DNA of 64,000 bases from NCBI GenBank assembly GCA_002104895.1, contig MCFG01000085.1, forward strand, positions 1 through 64,000, read 5' to 3'. The notes under the pieces are model-generated. The model was not told the DNA's origin, ran no database searches, and saw nothing but the letters and a program-made list of their open reading frames with translations. Shown here piece by piece: positions 1 to 13,130 of this stretch. Position 1 is the first letter of the stretch, and each line of letters starts with the position of its first letter. This stretch comes from Anaeromyces robustus. Taxonomy: Eukaryota > Neocallimastigomycota > Neocallimastigomycetes > Neocallimastigales > Neocallimastigaceae. Made by a program: the position numbers and the translations under genes.

Positions 1-1400
1 AATAATTGGTTATGTTTCCACAGAAAATACACCTTCATTTTTTTTATTCTTACCATGTTTTTTTTTTTTTGTGGATTAAAAATTTTTTTTTTAATTGTAA
101 CAAAAAAAAATAAATAAATAAATATTAATTTAAATAAATATATATATTATTAGTATAAAATAACCAACATAATAAATTTAATATAAAAATATTTTTATAT
201 TAACTTTTATTAATTAATTTATATTTTAGAATAATCTATTTAAATAAATAATTTATAAATATATTTAAAAATTTTTTAAAAAAAATCTTGAACTTTATTT
301 ATTATAAAAATATTAAATATTATAAGTATTTAATAAATGTATATATGAATAAAATGGTGAAAAGAAAAATAAAGAATAGAAAAAGAAATAAAATAGTGAA
401 AAGAACTAAAAATAAGGAATAGAAAAAGAATAAAATAGTAAAAAGAAAAATAAAGAATAGAAAAAAGATGATGGGTTAAACAATAATATGTTTACAAAAT
501 CTATAACGGTGTATATAATATTAATAAAAATAACATAAAAATAATTTAATATTTAACTATTATATAATTATAATATAATTAATATAATAAATATTTGAAT
601 GTATTCCTTTATTTACAATGAATTACTTTTATTATAATTATATTATTAAAATCATTATAATATTTTATTATTTATAACATTGCTATTAAGCATAAAAACA
701 ATTGCTTATTTTATTTTTTGACTTTACCAAAATATTTAAAATAATTATTATTTTATAATTAAAATACTGCCAGAAATTCTTCTTAAGAATTACTGCCAAA
801 AAAAAATTACTGTGTATCAGCAAAAAAATAAAAAAAAAAAAAGAAGGAAAAAATAATAATAAAACTAATAAATTAATTTAGTTATTTTAAATAAAAAAAA
901 TTAACTAATTTATTATTATATATTATTTATTATCTTTTAATATTATTCTATCACTATTACTATAGTAGTATACTTTATTATTATAATAAGTATAATAAAT
1001 ATTACATTCAGCATAATAATCCAGTATTATACCCATTTTTATAGTAAAAATTGTTATTATTATCAAAATGATTATTATTATATTATATATATTCATATAA
1101 TAGATATCATATATATTCAATATGATAAGATTATAATATATCCATATTTAAGAATAATATTACTATATATATAACTTAATAATCTTATATACATTTTGAT
1201 AATAATATTGTTGATACTATAAACGTAAAATAGCTTTAATTATCATTTATGATATTTTATATTAATTATTTATTACTAATTCAAATATTATTTATTCAAA
1301 AAATAATATTAAAAATATTAATATATGATTAATTTAATGTTTATATTTATTTTTAAAATTATAAACCAGTTATATTTTAATATTATATTCATACTATAAT

Positions 1401-1550
1401 ATTTGAACTCATGTATCTGTATAATATGTAATTTGAACTCATGTATCTATATAATATGTAATTTGAACTCATGTATCTATATAATATGTAATTTGAACTT
1501 ATGTATTTATATAATATGTAATTTGAACTCATGTATTTATATAATATGTA
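1401..1550. repeat. 30-bp tandem repeat, five copies
   Basis: Five head-to-tail 30-bp units begin at 1401, 1431, 1461, 1491 and 1521. Each has the form ATTTGAACTCATGTATCTAT followed by ATAATATGTA. Units differ by one or two substitutions (C/T in the middle, one ACTT for ACTC). The array is precise in length and more complex than the surrounding A/T runs. Confidence 0.95.
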
Positions 1551-1556
1551 ATAATA

Positions 1557-1724
1557 AAAAATAATTATTTGTTAGTCAAATTGCTTCTTATTTAATTATT
1601 TTTTTAATAAAAGTATAAAAAATATCAATAATAAAACAAAATATAAAAATAATTATTTGTTAGTCAAATTGCTTCTTATTTAATTATTTTATAATAAAAT
1701 ATATCAATAATAAAACAAAATATA
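1557..1724. repeat. Direct duplication of ~85 bp
   Basis: Two adjacent copies, about 1557-1643 and 1644-1724, share the core TTTGTTAGTCAAATTGCTTC and a tail of ATCAATAATAAAACAAAAT. The second copy lacks a few bases in the middle. It follows the 30-bp array almost directly, so this short interval has duplicated repeatedly. Confidence 0.9.
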
Positions 1725-1807
1725 ATGTATATGATTCTAATCCTATTAATATATTTATTTATTTCATTTATTAAATAAATAAATTTATATTGCAATTATT
1801 ATTTAAT

Positions 1808-1812
<5 letters not shown>

Positions 1813-1854
<42 letters not shown>
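1813..1854. repeat. Poly(A) tract of about 42 bases
   Basis: An uninterrupted run of about 42 A residues is followed by two short CTAAAG-A(n) echoes. It could be a slippage product or the tail of an inserted reverse transcript; no flanking target-site duplication was recognised. Confidence 0.9.
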
Positions 1855-1856
<2 letters not shown>

Positions 1857-2000
1857 AAAGAAAAAAAAACTAAAGAAAAAAGTAATATTGAAGAAATTAT
1901 TTATATTATATTTATTTAATTTATAATTTTGATTAAAAGAATTATTGGAATTATTTATTATATTGAAGTATTTGAATTATCTATTATATTATTTTTATTA

Positions 2001-2084
2001 TTTAATAAAGATACTTTTTCAGGAGATTTAGATAAAATTTTAATTGAATCAAAAGAAGATTTCTATTTCAAATTTCAAAGATAA
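2001..2084 (+). pseudogene. Possible coding relic (28 codons)
   Basis: The frame from 2001 reads FNKDTFSGDLDKILIESKED and continues FYFKFQR before TAA. This mixed amino-acid composition with well-spaced acidic and basic residues is unlike the Ile/Tyr/Asn strings given by random sequence here. There is no ATG and the surrounding frame is closed, so at most it is a remnant of a gene. No family recognised. Confidence 0.25.
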
Positions 2085-2495
2085 AGAATTTATAAATGAT
2101 AATATTTAATGAATTTTAATTATTATTAATTTCATTTATTCATAGTTTCAAAAGATTTATTTTCTTGAAATTTTTCAACTAAAAATTTTCGTTAACCAAT
2201 TTTATTATTAAAATCAATTAATGTATTTATTATTTAAATTGCTTGTTAATTCTAACCGTATTAACTCAGTTGTATAATACTATAATTTTTACAATTTATA
2301 AATTAATAAATAAATATTTAATATAATTGTAAAGTTTTCTCTTATTTAATTTTTATTATATTTGATATATTTATTATATATCATCATAATCATTATATAT
2401 ATGATTGATAATGATATATAATCTTTTTTAAAGAATAATATATATAATAAAATTTTTAATTAAAATTGTTTAACTTATAAATATTAATAGATAAA

Positions 2496-2547
2496 AATGA
2501 AGTTACAATAAATACTTGTATTAAATATAAAATATTGTAACTTCATT
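2496..2547. repeat. Inverted repeat with 15-bp perfect arms
   Basis: AATGAAGTTACAATA at 2496-2510 is the exact reverse complement of TATTGTAACTTCATT at 2533-2547, with a 22-base A/T loop. It could form a cruciform or transcript hairpin. No gene lies beside it to suggest a regulatory role. Confidence 0.85.
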
Positions 2548-5322
2548 AGTATTCTAAAAAAAATAGCAATAAATATGATATTAAGAAAAAAAAAAACATG
2601 AAAATAATTATTATATATATACAAAGAAAAAAAGAATAAAAATAAAAAAAAATAAAAAAAAAAACAATAAAATATACAAAAATTAATCTTTTATTGTTAA
2701 AGAAGTATTAATTTTTTGATAATTAATAAAGATCATAAATCAATTATATTAATTAATTCATTTCATTTATTTACTAACTGAAATTTTTATATACTTTAAT
2801 ATTTATTTTAACTCATTACCCATTTACTTATCATTTTAACATTTCATTTTTTTATTTTAAAATTTAAAAGTAAAATGAGTTTTTCTTATTTTTATAATAA
2901 TCATATGAAAATTAAAATATATAATTTTTATAATAATTTATCCATTTTTCTTTTTATAAATTCTTTTAATATATTAATAAATAAATATAAATAAAAAATT
3001 AAATAGATAAATAATTAATTATTAAATAAATATTTTCATAATTTAAATAACAAAATTCATGTGATTTTAAAAATAATTTTCTTTTTTTTTTATATTTTTT
3101 TTCCTTTTAAATGTTACATAATTATTAATATTAAAAAAATTGTTTTTATAATTTTTCTAGAAAATTTTTTAAAATTATTGTTATTATCATTTATTTTTTA
3201 CATTAGTTTTGTTATAATTTATTTTATATTATTTTTATCTTCTTATAAATACTAGAAAATTACATATTATTATTGGTCCTATTGTTGTTACTCCTATTAA
3301 TATTACTATAATATAATATATACAATATACGAATTATTAATTATAATATTTTATTGTTTTCTATTTTCCTATAAAAAAAAATTGGATTAATAATATTTAT
3401 CTTCATATAAAAAAAAAAAAAAAACAAAAAAAAAAAGATAATAATAATAGTAATAATAATAAATTAATGCATTTAAATAATTAAAAAAATATATATATGT
3501 ATATAATAAATATATTGTACCATATATTAAAATGATAATCTTTGTTTATTAAAAATGTAACATAGATGATCTATTTTTTTTATATATAATTATTAATAAA
3601 TAATAAATTAATGAATAAATAATTAGAAATTAATTAAACAGAATAATTAAATAAATGAATACATAAATAAATAATTATATTAATTTTATTATTATCTTTT
3701 TTAATTATTAATAATTTGATTGTACACAATTCTTATTAGTAACCATGATTCTTTTTTTTGTTATATAATAAGTAAATGAACATTACATGTAAATAAATAA
3801 ATTTATTTATTTTATTAATTCATTTATTGAATTTTATTTTATTCTAATTATCATATGGAAAAAAAATTTTTTTAATTAAACATTTTATATAAATTAAGAG
3901 ATATAAATTATTAAAAATATATATATATATTTTTTTTAAAAAATAAAATAAAAAAAAAAAAAAAAAAAGAGGTATATTTTTAAGTTACTTTTTTTTTTTT
4001 TTTTGAACTTCAAGAAAAAAAAAAAAAAGAAATCAAAAATAAACTGAGTAATTAATATTTTATGATAAAGTATTAAATGAATCTAACATATATATGATAT
4101 ATAAAAATAAAAAAAAAATTTGTAATATTTTTTAAAAAAATAAAATAAATTATATATTACAATTTTTAAAGGAAATAATATATATATCCTTAATTTTTAA
4201 AAGGTAATTTGTTTTGAACAAATTAAAATATAAATTGTGAAATAAAATATAAATTGTGAAATAAATATAAAATATATATATATAAAGATAAAAATGTGTT
4301 TATTATAATAAATTCCAATATATATAATATATTAAGATTTTAAGAATTAATTATAATATAAATGAATATTAAAATATAAATATTGATATATATTTCAAGA
4401 TGTTTAAATGATAATAACAACAACAATAAAGTAATAATAATTGAAAATTTTAATATATTCTCATTTGTAAAATAAATTTAAAAAAAGTAAAAATAGTAAA
4501 TATTAAATAATAAATTCTTTTAACAAATAAAAAAAGTCAAAAAAATTAGTAATTAAATAATAAATACTTATTAAAAAAATAAATATCTTTTATTATAAAA
4601 AACAATCCTATAATAGTTATTTGTTTATATATATGAAGGAATATTAATCATTAATCATACTTTCAATTAAATTTCTTTAATAATCCACATTCTTTTAATC
4701 AATTTAAAAAATAATATTATAATAAATTTTATTATAATATTTTTTTATTATGAATATATATAGATATAGTACATATTATTTAATAAATAATTCAAGTAAA
4801 TAGAATAATGAGAAGAAAAAATAAATTAAATATAATAAAACTAAAATAGTAAAGCATTAACTTTGATATATAATTATAATTTATTATTAATTTTATTAAA
4901 TATTATTTTATAAATTTGAAATAAAAATATATACTAACATTATTATTCTTTTTTTCAATAATATAACATATAATTTTATATATATACAACCAATTTACAG
5001 ATATTTTATAATATACAATATATATATATTATATTAACATTAGGATATAATAATTATATACAAATAAATGAATATATAGAAAAAAAAAAAAAGCAATACA
5101 TTGTTATTTGAGGAATTAAAAGTTTTTGAAAAAGAAAAATTATTTTTTTTATCATAATAAAGAACTCTCTAAAAATTTTAATATTTAATTAAAACATTTA
5201 TTTAAAAATAAAAAAAAAAAAAAACAAAGAGGATATCAACAATAAATAACACACTTGTTATAACTTTCGTCAACTTCTTTAATAATTTTATTTAATATCA
5301 AGAATAATTAAATAGTTTTATT

Positions 5323-5354
<32 letters not shown>

Positions 5355-5618
5355 TTTCTTTTACATATTTATTTATTTAAATAAAAAAATATCTTTTTTT
5401 TTTTTGTATTATTTACATAATAATCTTTTATCATAGTTTTTTTTATTCTTTTAAGAAACTATAAAATATCAAATATAACATATAAAATATAAAATAATTA
5501 ATTTAAAATAATTAATTAGCAAAAAATATATAGGATATATACGCACATACATTACATACATATCATAATAACAATAATATTGATAAACAATACAGATAGT
5601 ATAAAATAATTATTTTTC

Positions 5619-5642
5619 ATACTTTTTTTTTTTTTTTTTCAG
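5619..5642 (+). promoter_or_regulatory. Possible 5'UTR splice acceptor of the DnaJ gene
   Basis: A long pyrimidine tract ending in TTTCAG (G at 5642) lies about 108 bases before the DnaJ start codon. Such a tract plus CAG is a good 3' splice site, so the gene may carry an intron in its 5' untranslated leader. No donor was assigned with confidence. Confidence 0.35.
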
Positions 5643-5750
5643 TATTAATAATATAATATTAGTAATATACAAATAATAATAATAATAACAATAACAATAA
5701 TAATAATAAGAAACAAAATATAAAAATAATTATTATATTAAAAAATAAAA

Positions 5751-7115
5751 ATGTCAAACGATAACGATATAATAGAATCGAGAGATCCACAAAATACAAA
5801 AAAATTGATTTGTGATATTTGTAAAAAAACTGTGGAATATACCTTTGATACCAGATTTTCAAATGGAAAAGATACAATTCAAATAAAATGTTTCTTTTGT
5901 CATTCTATTAATACTATTAAAGTACCAGATATTAGTAGTTCTAGTTCGAGTTCTCGTAAACAAAGTAGTAGTAATAGAACTACAAGTTTATTTAGTGGTC
6001 GTGTTGGTACAGATGAAAATCCAATAGATATGGAATATTATGATATTCTTGGTATAAAACCAACAGCTACTCAAACAGAAATTAAAAAAGCTTATCGTAT
6101 TATGGCTTTAAAATATCATCCAGATAAAAATTTAAATGATGAAGAAGCTGGTGAAAAATTTAAAAAGGTTTCAGAAGCTTATCAAATTTTATCTGATCCA
6201 GATCTTCGTGCTAATTATAATAAATATGGTAAAACTGATGCTAATGCTGAACTCTTTAGTGATCCATCAGAATTCTTTAAACAACAATTTGGTGGTGAAA
6301 AATTTTCAGATCTTATTGGGGATATATCTATTTTTAATGATTTAACCGATGCAGCTGCTGATCCTACACCAAAAACACCTAAAGAAACAGAAGAAGAACT
6401 TCAAAAAAAGCAAATTGAACGACAAAAACGTGTTAGTGCTTTATCTGCAAAATTAGTAGAGCGTCTTAGTACATATACACATTCATTCCCATTAGATGAA
6501 TCAACTAATAAAGATATGAAAGTAGATTTAAAAGAAGTTTCTCATAATGCAATGGCAATACTTAAAGATATTATGAAAGCAGAATCTGAAGAATTAAGAA
6601 AAGAAAATTATGGTGTAGAATTATTAAATACCATAGGATATATTTATAGAACAAAAGCAGAACAAGCATTAGCACAATATGAAGTAGATAATGGAGCTAT
6701 ACATCGTAAACTTTTTGGTTATACAAGTAAATTTACAGGATTAGTACGTGAAAAAGGACATATATTTTCAGAAACCGTTGGTACCTTAAAAACTGCTATT
6801 GATTTACAACAAAGTTTTAATAAATTACAAGAAGCAGAAAAGAATGAATCATCACTTTCACCAGAAGATCAAAATTTAAAAGCTCAATTAGAATTTGAAG
6901 CAGCTTCCAAAGGTATGGAAACGGTATGGCGTGGTTCAAAATTAGAAATTGAAAGTGTATTACGTGAAGTATGTGATAATGTATTATATGATTCTTCTGC
7001 TTCTACAGAATTAAAACGTAGAAGAGCTGATGCTTTATTAGCTATAGGTGAAGTTTTTTATGCTGTAAAACCAGATCCAAATGCTCCAACAACAGGATTC
7101 CCTGCTAATATTTAA
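5751..7115 (+). CDS. CAJ1-like DnaJ/DnaJ-X co-chaperone with N-terminal zinc ribbon
   Basis: Single-exon gene, 454 residues. A J domain lies at residues ~95-160 ([20 protein letters not shown]) with the HPD motif at 123-125 that stimulates Hsp70 ATPase. Residues ~215-430 match the DnaJ-X region ([20 protein letters not shown]; the [18 protein letters not shown] segment) of the yeast Caj1/Djp1 family, cytosolic Hsp40s with roles at membranes and in organelle import. Neither a G/F region nor the DnaJ central zinc finger is present, as usual in this class. Upstream of the J domain, C21-x2-C24 and C47-x2-C50 form a probable zinc ribbon, which the short Caj1 type lacks; a Ser-rich linker follows. 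The start at 5751 is the first ATG and precedes the zinc ribbon. Codon use is less A/T-extreme than the flanks. Confidence 0.93.
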   Translation: MSNDNDIIESRDPQNTKKLICDICKKTVEYTFDTRFSNGKDTIQIKCFFCHSINTIKVPDISSSSSSSRKQSSSNRTTSLFSGRVGTDENPIDMEYYDILGIKPTATQTEIKKAYRIMALKYHPDKNLNDEEAGEKFKKVSEAYQILSDPDLRANYNKYGKTDANAELFSDPSEFFKQQFGGEKFSDLIGDISIFNDLTDAAADPTPKTPKETEEELQKKQIERQKRVSALSAKLVERLSTYTHSFPLDESTNKDMKVDLKEVSHNAMAILKDIMKAESEELRKENYGVELLNTIGYIYRTKAEQALAQYEVDNGAIHRKLFGYTSKFTGLVREKGHIFSETVGTLKTAIDLQQSFNKLQEAEKNESSLSPEDQNLKAQLEFEAASKGMETVWRGSKLEIESVLREVCDNVLYDSSASTELKRRRADALLAIGEVFYAVKPDPNAPTTGFPANI

Positions 7116-8494
7116 TTTTAAATTCTATTTTAATTATATATATATATATATAATATTAATTTAATAATAAAATATAAATAAAAATAAAATAAAAATAAAA
7201 ATAAAATAAAATAAAATGAATAATAATAATAATAATAATATATTTATTTATATATATATATATATATAAAAGAATAAAGAATTTAAAAATTATAATTATT
7301 TTATTTAATATATATTTAAAGAAATAATAATAATAACAATAATAATAATATAATAATTTTATACTTTATAATTTTTTTTTTATCGAAATAAAATGCAATT
7401 ACAAATCACAAATAATAAAATAATAAAAAAAAAAAATATTTTATATATACATATATTAATGTACTATTATGATTTATTTTCTTTATCATTATCATTTTTT
7501 TTGTTCTTTTTTTTTTTTTTTTTTTTTTTTTTATTTTAAATTTTTTATATTTTCTTTTTCTTTGTATATTTTTATATTTGTAATAATAATAAAAACCTTT
7601 TTTTTTTTTTCTTTTTTATTCTTTACAGATAAATTACATACATACACATATATATAATAGAAATAATATAAAAGGTAACCAATTATTAATATAAAAGGGA
7701 ATGTTTCAAATTTTTTTTATTCTTTATTTTTTTTTTTTTTATAAATTGATTTATAAGGATTTAAAAAGAATTAAATAGATTATATATAAGAAAAAAAAAA
7801 TTTAATAGGAAAAATAAACAATAAATAACAAATAAAGATGGATAAATAAAATTAAAAAAAAAATAAAGGGGGATAAAAAGAAAGAAAGAAAAAAATAATA
7901 AAGATAAAGAAAAAGAAAAAGAAAAAAAGTTAAAATAGAAAATTCTATTATTATTTTGATCGAATCGAACATACTACTTAATAGGTAAAATAGAAAAAAA
8001 AAAAAAAAAAAAAAAGAAAATAATAAAAAAATTTTTTATATAAAACGATAAACCAAAAGCTAACTAAAAAAAAAATAACAAAATTTAAAAAATAAGAAAA
8101 AGTCAAATAAAGAAATAATATGTATATATATTATTAATAGAATTTTTTTTTTTTTTATTACTCTAAAAATTTCAATTATATTTTTTAAAAGTCTTATTAT
8201 ACTTATTTTTATTGAATAAATTTATTTTTATTTTATTTTATTATCACCAAAGATTTATTTTTATATATAAATATAAATTTTAATTACATCAAATTATTTT
8301 ATTATTATTAATTTATTTATTTATTTAAAAAACAATTGCTATTCTTTTATAAATATAATTCTTATTTTTTTTTTTTTTTTTTTTTTCTATTTTTTTTTTT
8401 TCTATTTTTTTTTTTTTTTTTTTTTTTTTATTTTATTTTTAAATTGTATTTAATTATTAAAATATATAAAGATTATTTTTTTTTTCTTCTTCTT
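7116..8494. other. Intergenic, convergent 3' flanks
   Basis: The interval separates the 3' ends of the DnaJ gene (+) and the large membrane-protein gene (-). It holds only homopolymer T and A tracts, (AT)n runs and AATA/AAT microsatellites; Phe-rich open frames come from poly(T). No gene is seen. Confidence 0.75.
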
Positions 8495-9560
8495 TTAATT
8501 CTTCTTGTCATTCTTTTCTTCTTCATTTATGGTTGATAATAATATAGAATTGGTAGTGGAAGTGGTAGTGTGCATCATTTGAGTTGGAATGGCATTAAAA
8601 CAATTATTATTATAATTAGTAATATTATTATAATTATTAATAATATTAATATTATTAATATTGTTATTGTTCTTATTATTATTATAATTCATATTAAAAT
8701 TTATTGGAATGGGAATGGCTGTTGAAGAAATTGTATTAGATGTAGCGGAAGATGAAGAGCCAGAACATGAAGAAGAAGAACAAGATGAAGAAATAGAAGA
8801 AGATGCCGTAATAGGTATTAAAAATTGTGAAGTAGAAGAGGAAGAAATTGAAGAGGACATAGGAATAGTAGAAGTTGAAGTTGAAGTCATAGATGATGGT
8901 AATGATTTAAATGGATTATTACTTCCATTATTATTATTACTACTCTTACTATTATAATTATTATTATTAAAATAATTATTATTATTATTGTTAATATCAT
9001 TATTATTGTTAAAAGAAGAATTGATATTATTAGTATTAGTATTAATAGTAACAGGATGAGTAGACCATGGATCCATTTGACGTTGAGGTTGAGGTTGAAG
9101 TTGAAGTCGAAGTTGAGATAGTGTTAATTGTGCTTGATTTTGAGCTTGAGTTTGAGTTTGAGTTTGAGTTTGATTTAGATTTAGATTTTGATTTTGAGAA
9201 ATAAATGGAAAGCCATATGAAGAGTTAAAAGATTCAGCAGAACCTGGGGCAGATGAAGATAAAGAAGTTGAATTTATTAAAGTTAATGGAGTTGAAATAG
9301 TAGAAGATAAAGAAGGTGGTGATAATAGATTTGTAGGAAAACTCGCTGCAGGAGTTGTATTTAGATTTAAATTTGAATTAATATTAATAGGGTGGATATT
9401 ATTATTATTATTATTATTATTGTCACTATTATTATTAATATTGCTATTATTATTAGTTAATGAAATAATAGAAGCCCTTCTTTCACTATTACTATTTAAT
9501 GAGATAATAGAGGCTCTTCTTTCATTATTACCATTTAAAGAAATAATAGAGGCTCTTCTT

Positions 9561-9598
<38 letters not shown>

Positions 9599-10082
9599 TA
9601 TTGGATTGAAAGCTGTTGTTGTTGAAGTAATAGTATTATTTAGATTTGGATTTGTAGAATTAGAAGTTGATGATATAGAATAAGTATTAAAAAATGAATT
9701 AGAGGAAGAAGAAGAAGTAGAAGGTGGTGTATAACGAAGATAATTTTGATATGAAGAACTAATACATGAATTAATTTGATTTGGTGTATGAACATATGAA
9801 CCCATCCAAGGTATTAAATTTTCATCTAATATATTATTATTACATCCAAAAGTTTTTGTTTTTGTTATATCTTTTTCTTTTTCTTCTTTATTTAAATTCA
9901 TCTTCATTTTATGGTCATTATCAATATTATCATTACCATTAACATTACCATTATCATTATCATTATCATTATCAATATCATTACCATCATTATCATCATC
10001 ATTTCTATTAGCATTATCCTTATTATTCTTTTCTTTTTCTTTATTTATTCTTCTTTTTTCATAAATATCTTTTCTTTGATGT

Positions 10083-10140
<58 letters not shown>

Positions 10141-11909
10141 TAGTATCATTATTAACATTAGCATCTATATCAATTTTATTATAATCATTATCTTTTTCAT
10201 TATCTTTATAGTTTAATTCAATATTATTTTCTTCATTTTCTTTTGTTTCTTCCGGAATACTATTGAGTTTTTCAGATGATGATGATGATGAATGTGTAAT
10301 TTTTGATTCCATTATAGTATTATTATCATTATTATTATTAGTAGAAGTAGCTATACTTTGCATCAAGTCAGGATGATTTGGATAATTAATAATACTAAAT
10401 CCTGTATTAAATGGAGAATAGATATGATGTTGTAAAGTTGGATTTAAATTATAATTAATATTTGATAAATTTGTTAAATTTGACATGCCATAATTTCCTT
10501 CTTCTATAGTTGATTTCATCATTTTTAATGGAGGATGTGGTTTTAATTTATATGCATTTATTCCATTATTATTGTTATTGTTATTGTTATTATTATTATT
10601 ACTATCATCATTATTTTCATAATTATTTTTACTTTTACTATGATTTATATTAATATTTTCATCATTATTATTTATAGAATTATTATTATCTTTATTATCT
10701 TTATTATTATGATTATTCAATTCTAAATATTTATGAGTATTTTCACTATTATTATTATTATCATTATCATTATTATTTATATTATTATTTTCATTTAATT
10801 TTTCTATGATGGTTGTTGTTGTTATTTGATCATTTTTATTACTTTGATCATCATTATTTTTTAATTCATTATTCTCAAATTCATCATCTGGAATACTTGC
10901 TTGTTCTATATCAATATCTTTTAAATCATAATTAAAAGTATCCTTTAAACTTTCAGCATCATTCATATTATAAGGAGATGATGATAATGCTGATGATGGT
11001 GGTGGTGGTGGATATCGATTAAGATAAGGAATACCATATTGATTACTTTCTAAAAGATGAAGCAATTGTTGAGCATTATAATTTGTACTAGAAGTTCTTT
11101 TTGTCATATTTGGAAATATTGATGATGTATTTCTATTATTATTATTATTATTATTATTATTGTTGTTGTTGTTGTTGTTGTTGTTATTACTATTATTATT
11201 ATTATTACTATTATTATTTCCATTATTAAAATTAATTTGATTTCTTAAAAATGCTGTAAAGATTGTATGATCATTTATAATTGGAGGGTTAGTTAATGAT
11301 GTTGTTGAAATATTTTTGAAATTTAATGGATTAGTATTAGTACTTATACTAGGATTTGTCATAACATGATAATTGTTGATTATTGAAGATTGATTATGAT
11401 TATTAATATTCATATTTGTTAATTTATTATTAAGATTAGTATTAATAGTATTATTATATATATTATTCTCAAGATTATCGATATTATCAGTATTATTAAT
11501 TCTATCATTATTATTATCATTATTATTGTTATTATTTGTAGTAGTAATTATGTCATTTTTTATCATGTTATTATTATTAGTAGTAGTACTTTTATTACTA
11601 TTATTTCTATTAATATAATTCATTGAATTACATCCATCCAAGTTAATTAATTCATTAACAAGTGATGCATTAGAAAAATTAGATTCAGGAGTTAAGTTGG
11701 GTGTAGAAATTGTTGAAAGATTAAAACTATTCTGAATACAACTATTAAATTCTTCTGAACCATTTGTATAATTTGATAAAAGTTTACTTCTTGCTGTATG
11801 CATTGAATCACTTAAAGGTGCTGTAGAATTATTAAATGATTTATAATCTCCTTTCCATGATATAGAACGAGTAGGTGTAGTAAATGATGTTTGTATCATA
11901 TTCATAAAA

Positions 11910-11960
<51 letters not shown>

Positions 11961-13077
11961 TTATTAACGTTATCATTATTATTGTTATTATTATTGTTAT
12001 CATCATTTAATAAATTGTTGTTATTGTTGTTGTAGTTTGAATCTCCATTGTTTAACGTTTGTGATGACCATATATATGATGATAAATTATCCATAGTAGA
12101 AGGTTGATATTTAGTATTCAAATTTTCATTATTATTTGGTAGTATTGATCGAGTACTTGTAGAATAAGATTTTTTATGACCATAAGACGTAGAATTTCTA
12201 CGATTTGGTGGTGATGAAGAATATACTGATGATGAAGATATCAATGATGAAGAATATTTATGACCTTTAAATTCTTTAATACCTTTCAAATTTTCTATTG
12301 ACTTTTTATCCTTCTTTTTCTATTTATATATATATATATTATATTATTATAATTATTATATGATTATATAAATATATAGTTAATCATTTATTATTATTAT
12401 TATTATTATTATATTTAAATATTATATTTATAACATATATTATATATATATATATATATAAATTTTTTTTTTTTTACCTTCTTTTTTGTATTATATCCAT
12501 CATTACTAAAACTTCTATTTAAATTACCATCTTTATGTTTACTACCTTTATGTTTTAAACTACTACTATGACCAATACTATTCTCCTTTTTATGTTTTTT
12601 CGTTGATTTTTCTGATGAATGCTTTGTTGTATCTTTATTATTTTTCTTTTCATTTTTATTTAACAAAAATTTTAAATATTTTGCCTTTTTATTACTTAAT
12701 TCAGTAGTAATTTGTTTAGCATTTAATAAACTTTCCGTTTTTGAAATAAATTTTTTATGTTTTTTCGTATCATCTGAATTAGATTTGCTTTCATCATTTA
12801 ATTGTTTATCTCTTTCTTCTTTCTTTGAATTCTCTTGAAGTCTTTTAGGAACAAATTCATTAATACTAAATTTATTATCTAAAAGATTTTTTAAAATTTT
12901 ATTCAAACTATCCATTGATCCATTTGGAATTAAACTTGATGAATGATTTGATATCTCCTCTAATTTAATTTCTTTACTTCTTTCATCTTTTATTTTTATT
13001 TAATAGTAATATCAATATAATTAAGAGTAATATGAATATATATAAATAGATCATATAAATTAATTAAATATATATAT

Positions 13078-13130
<53 letters not shown>

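Larger units (their letters stand above)
1..5750. other. Gene-free AT-rich region
   Basis: No convincing coding region is visible. The sequence is nearly pure A/T with homopolymers and dinucleotide runs; the few open frames are Ile/Tyr/Phe/Asn strings expected by chance. The tandem repeat, duplication, hairpin and coding-like scrap inside it are listed separately. The first ~60 bases have slightly more varied sequence and could touch a gene lying outside the window. Confidence 0.7.

Noticed and set aside
1-60. Edge exon (ATG followed by GTAAGA on the minus strand; TTTCCACAG on the plus strand)
   Set aside because: Too short to support a frame on either strand; the rest of any such gene would be outside the window.
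1401-1550. 30-bp array as a CRISPR
   Set aside because: Units are directly adjacent with no unique spacers, and the window is eukaryotic.
3061-3255. 64-residue Phe/Ile/Leu-rich open frame
   Set aside because: Composition matches random poly(T)/(AT) sequence; no neighbour or conserved motif.
7950-7990. TCGAATCGAAC block as a tRNA B box
   Set aside because: No A box, acceptor stem or anticodon arm can be folded around it.
8709-8957. Plus-strand Glu/Val-rich open frame
   Set aside because: It is the antisense of poly-Ser/Thr coding sequence in the last exon of the large membrane gene; no independent start context or family.
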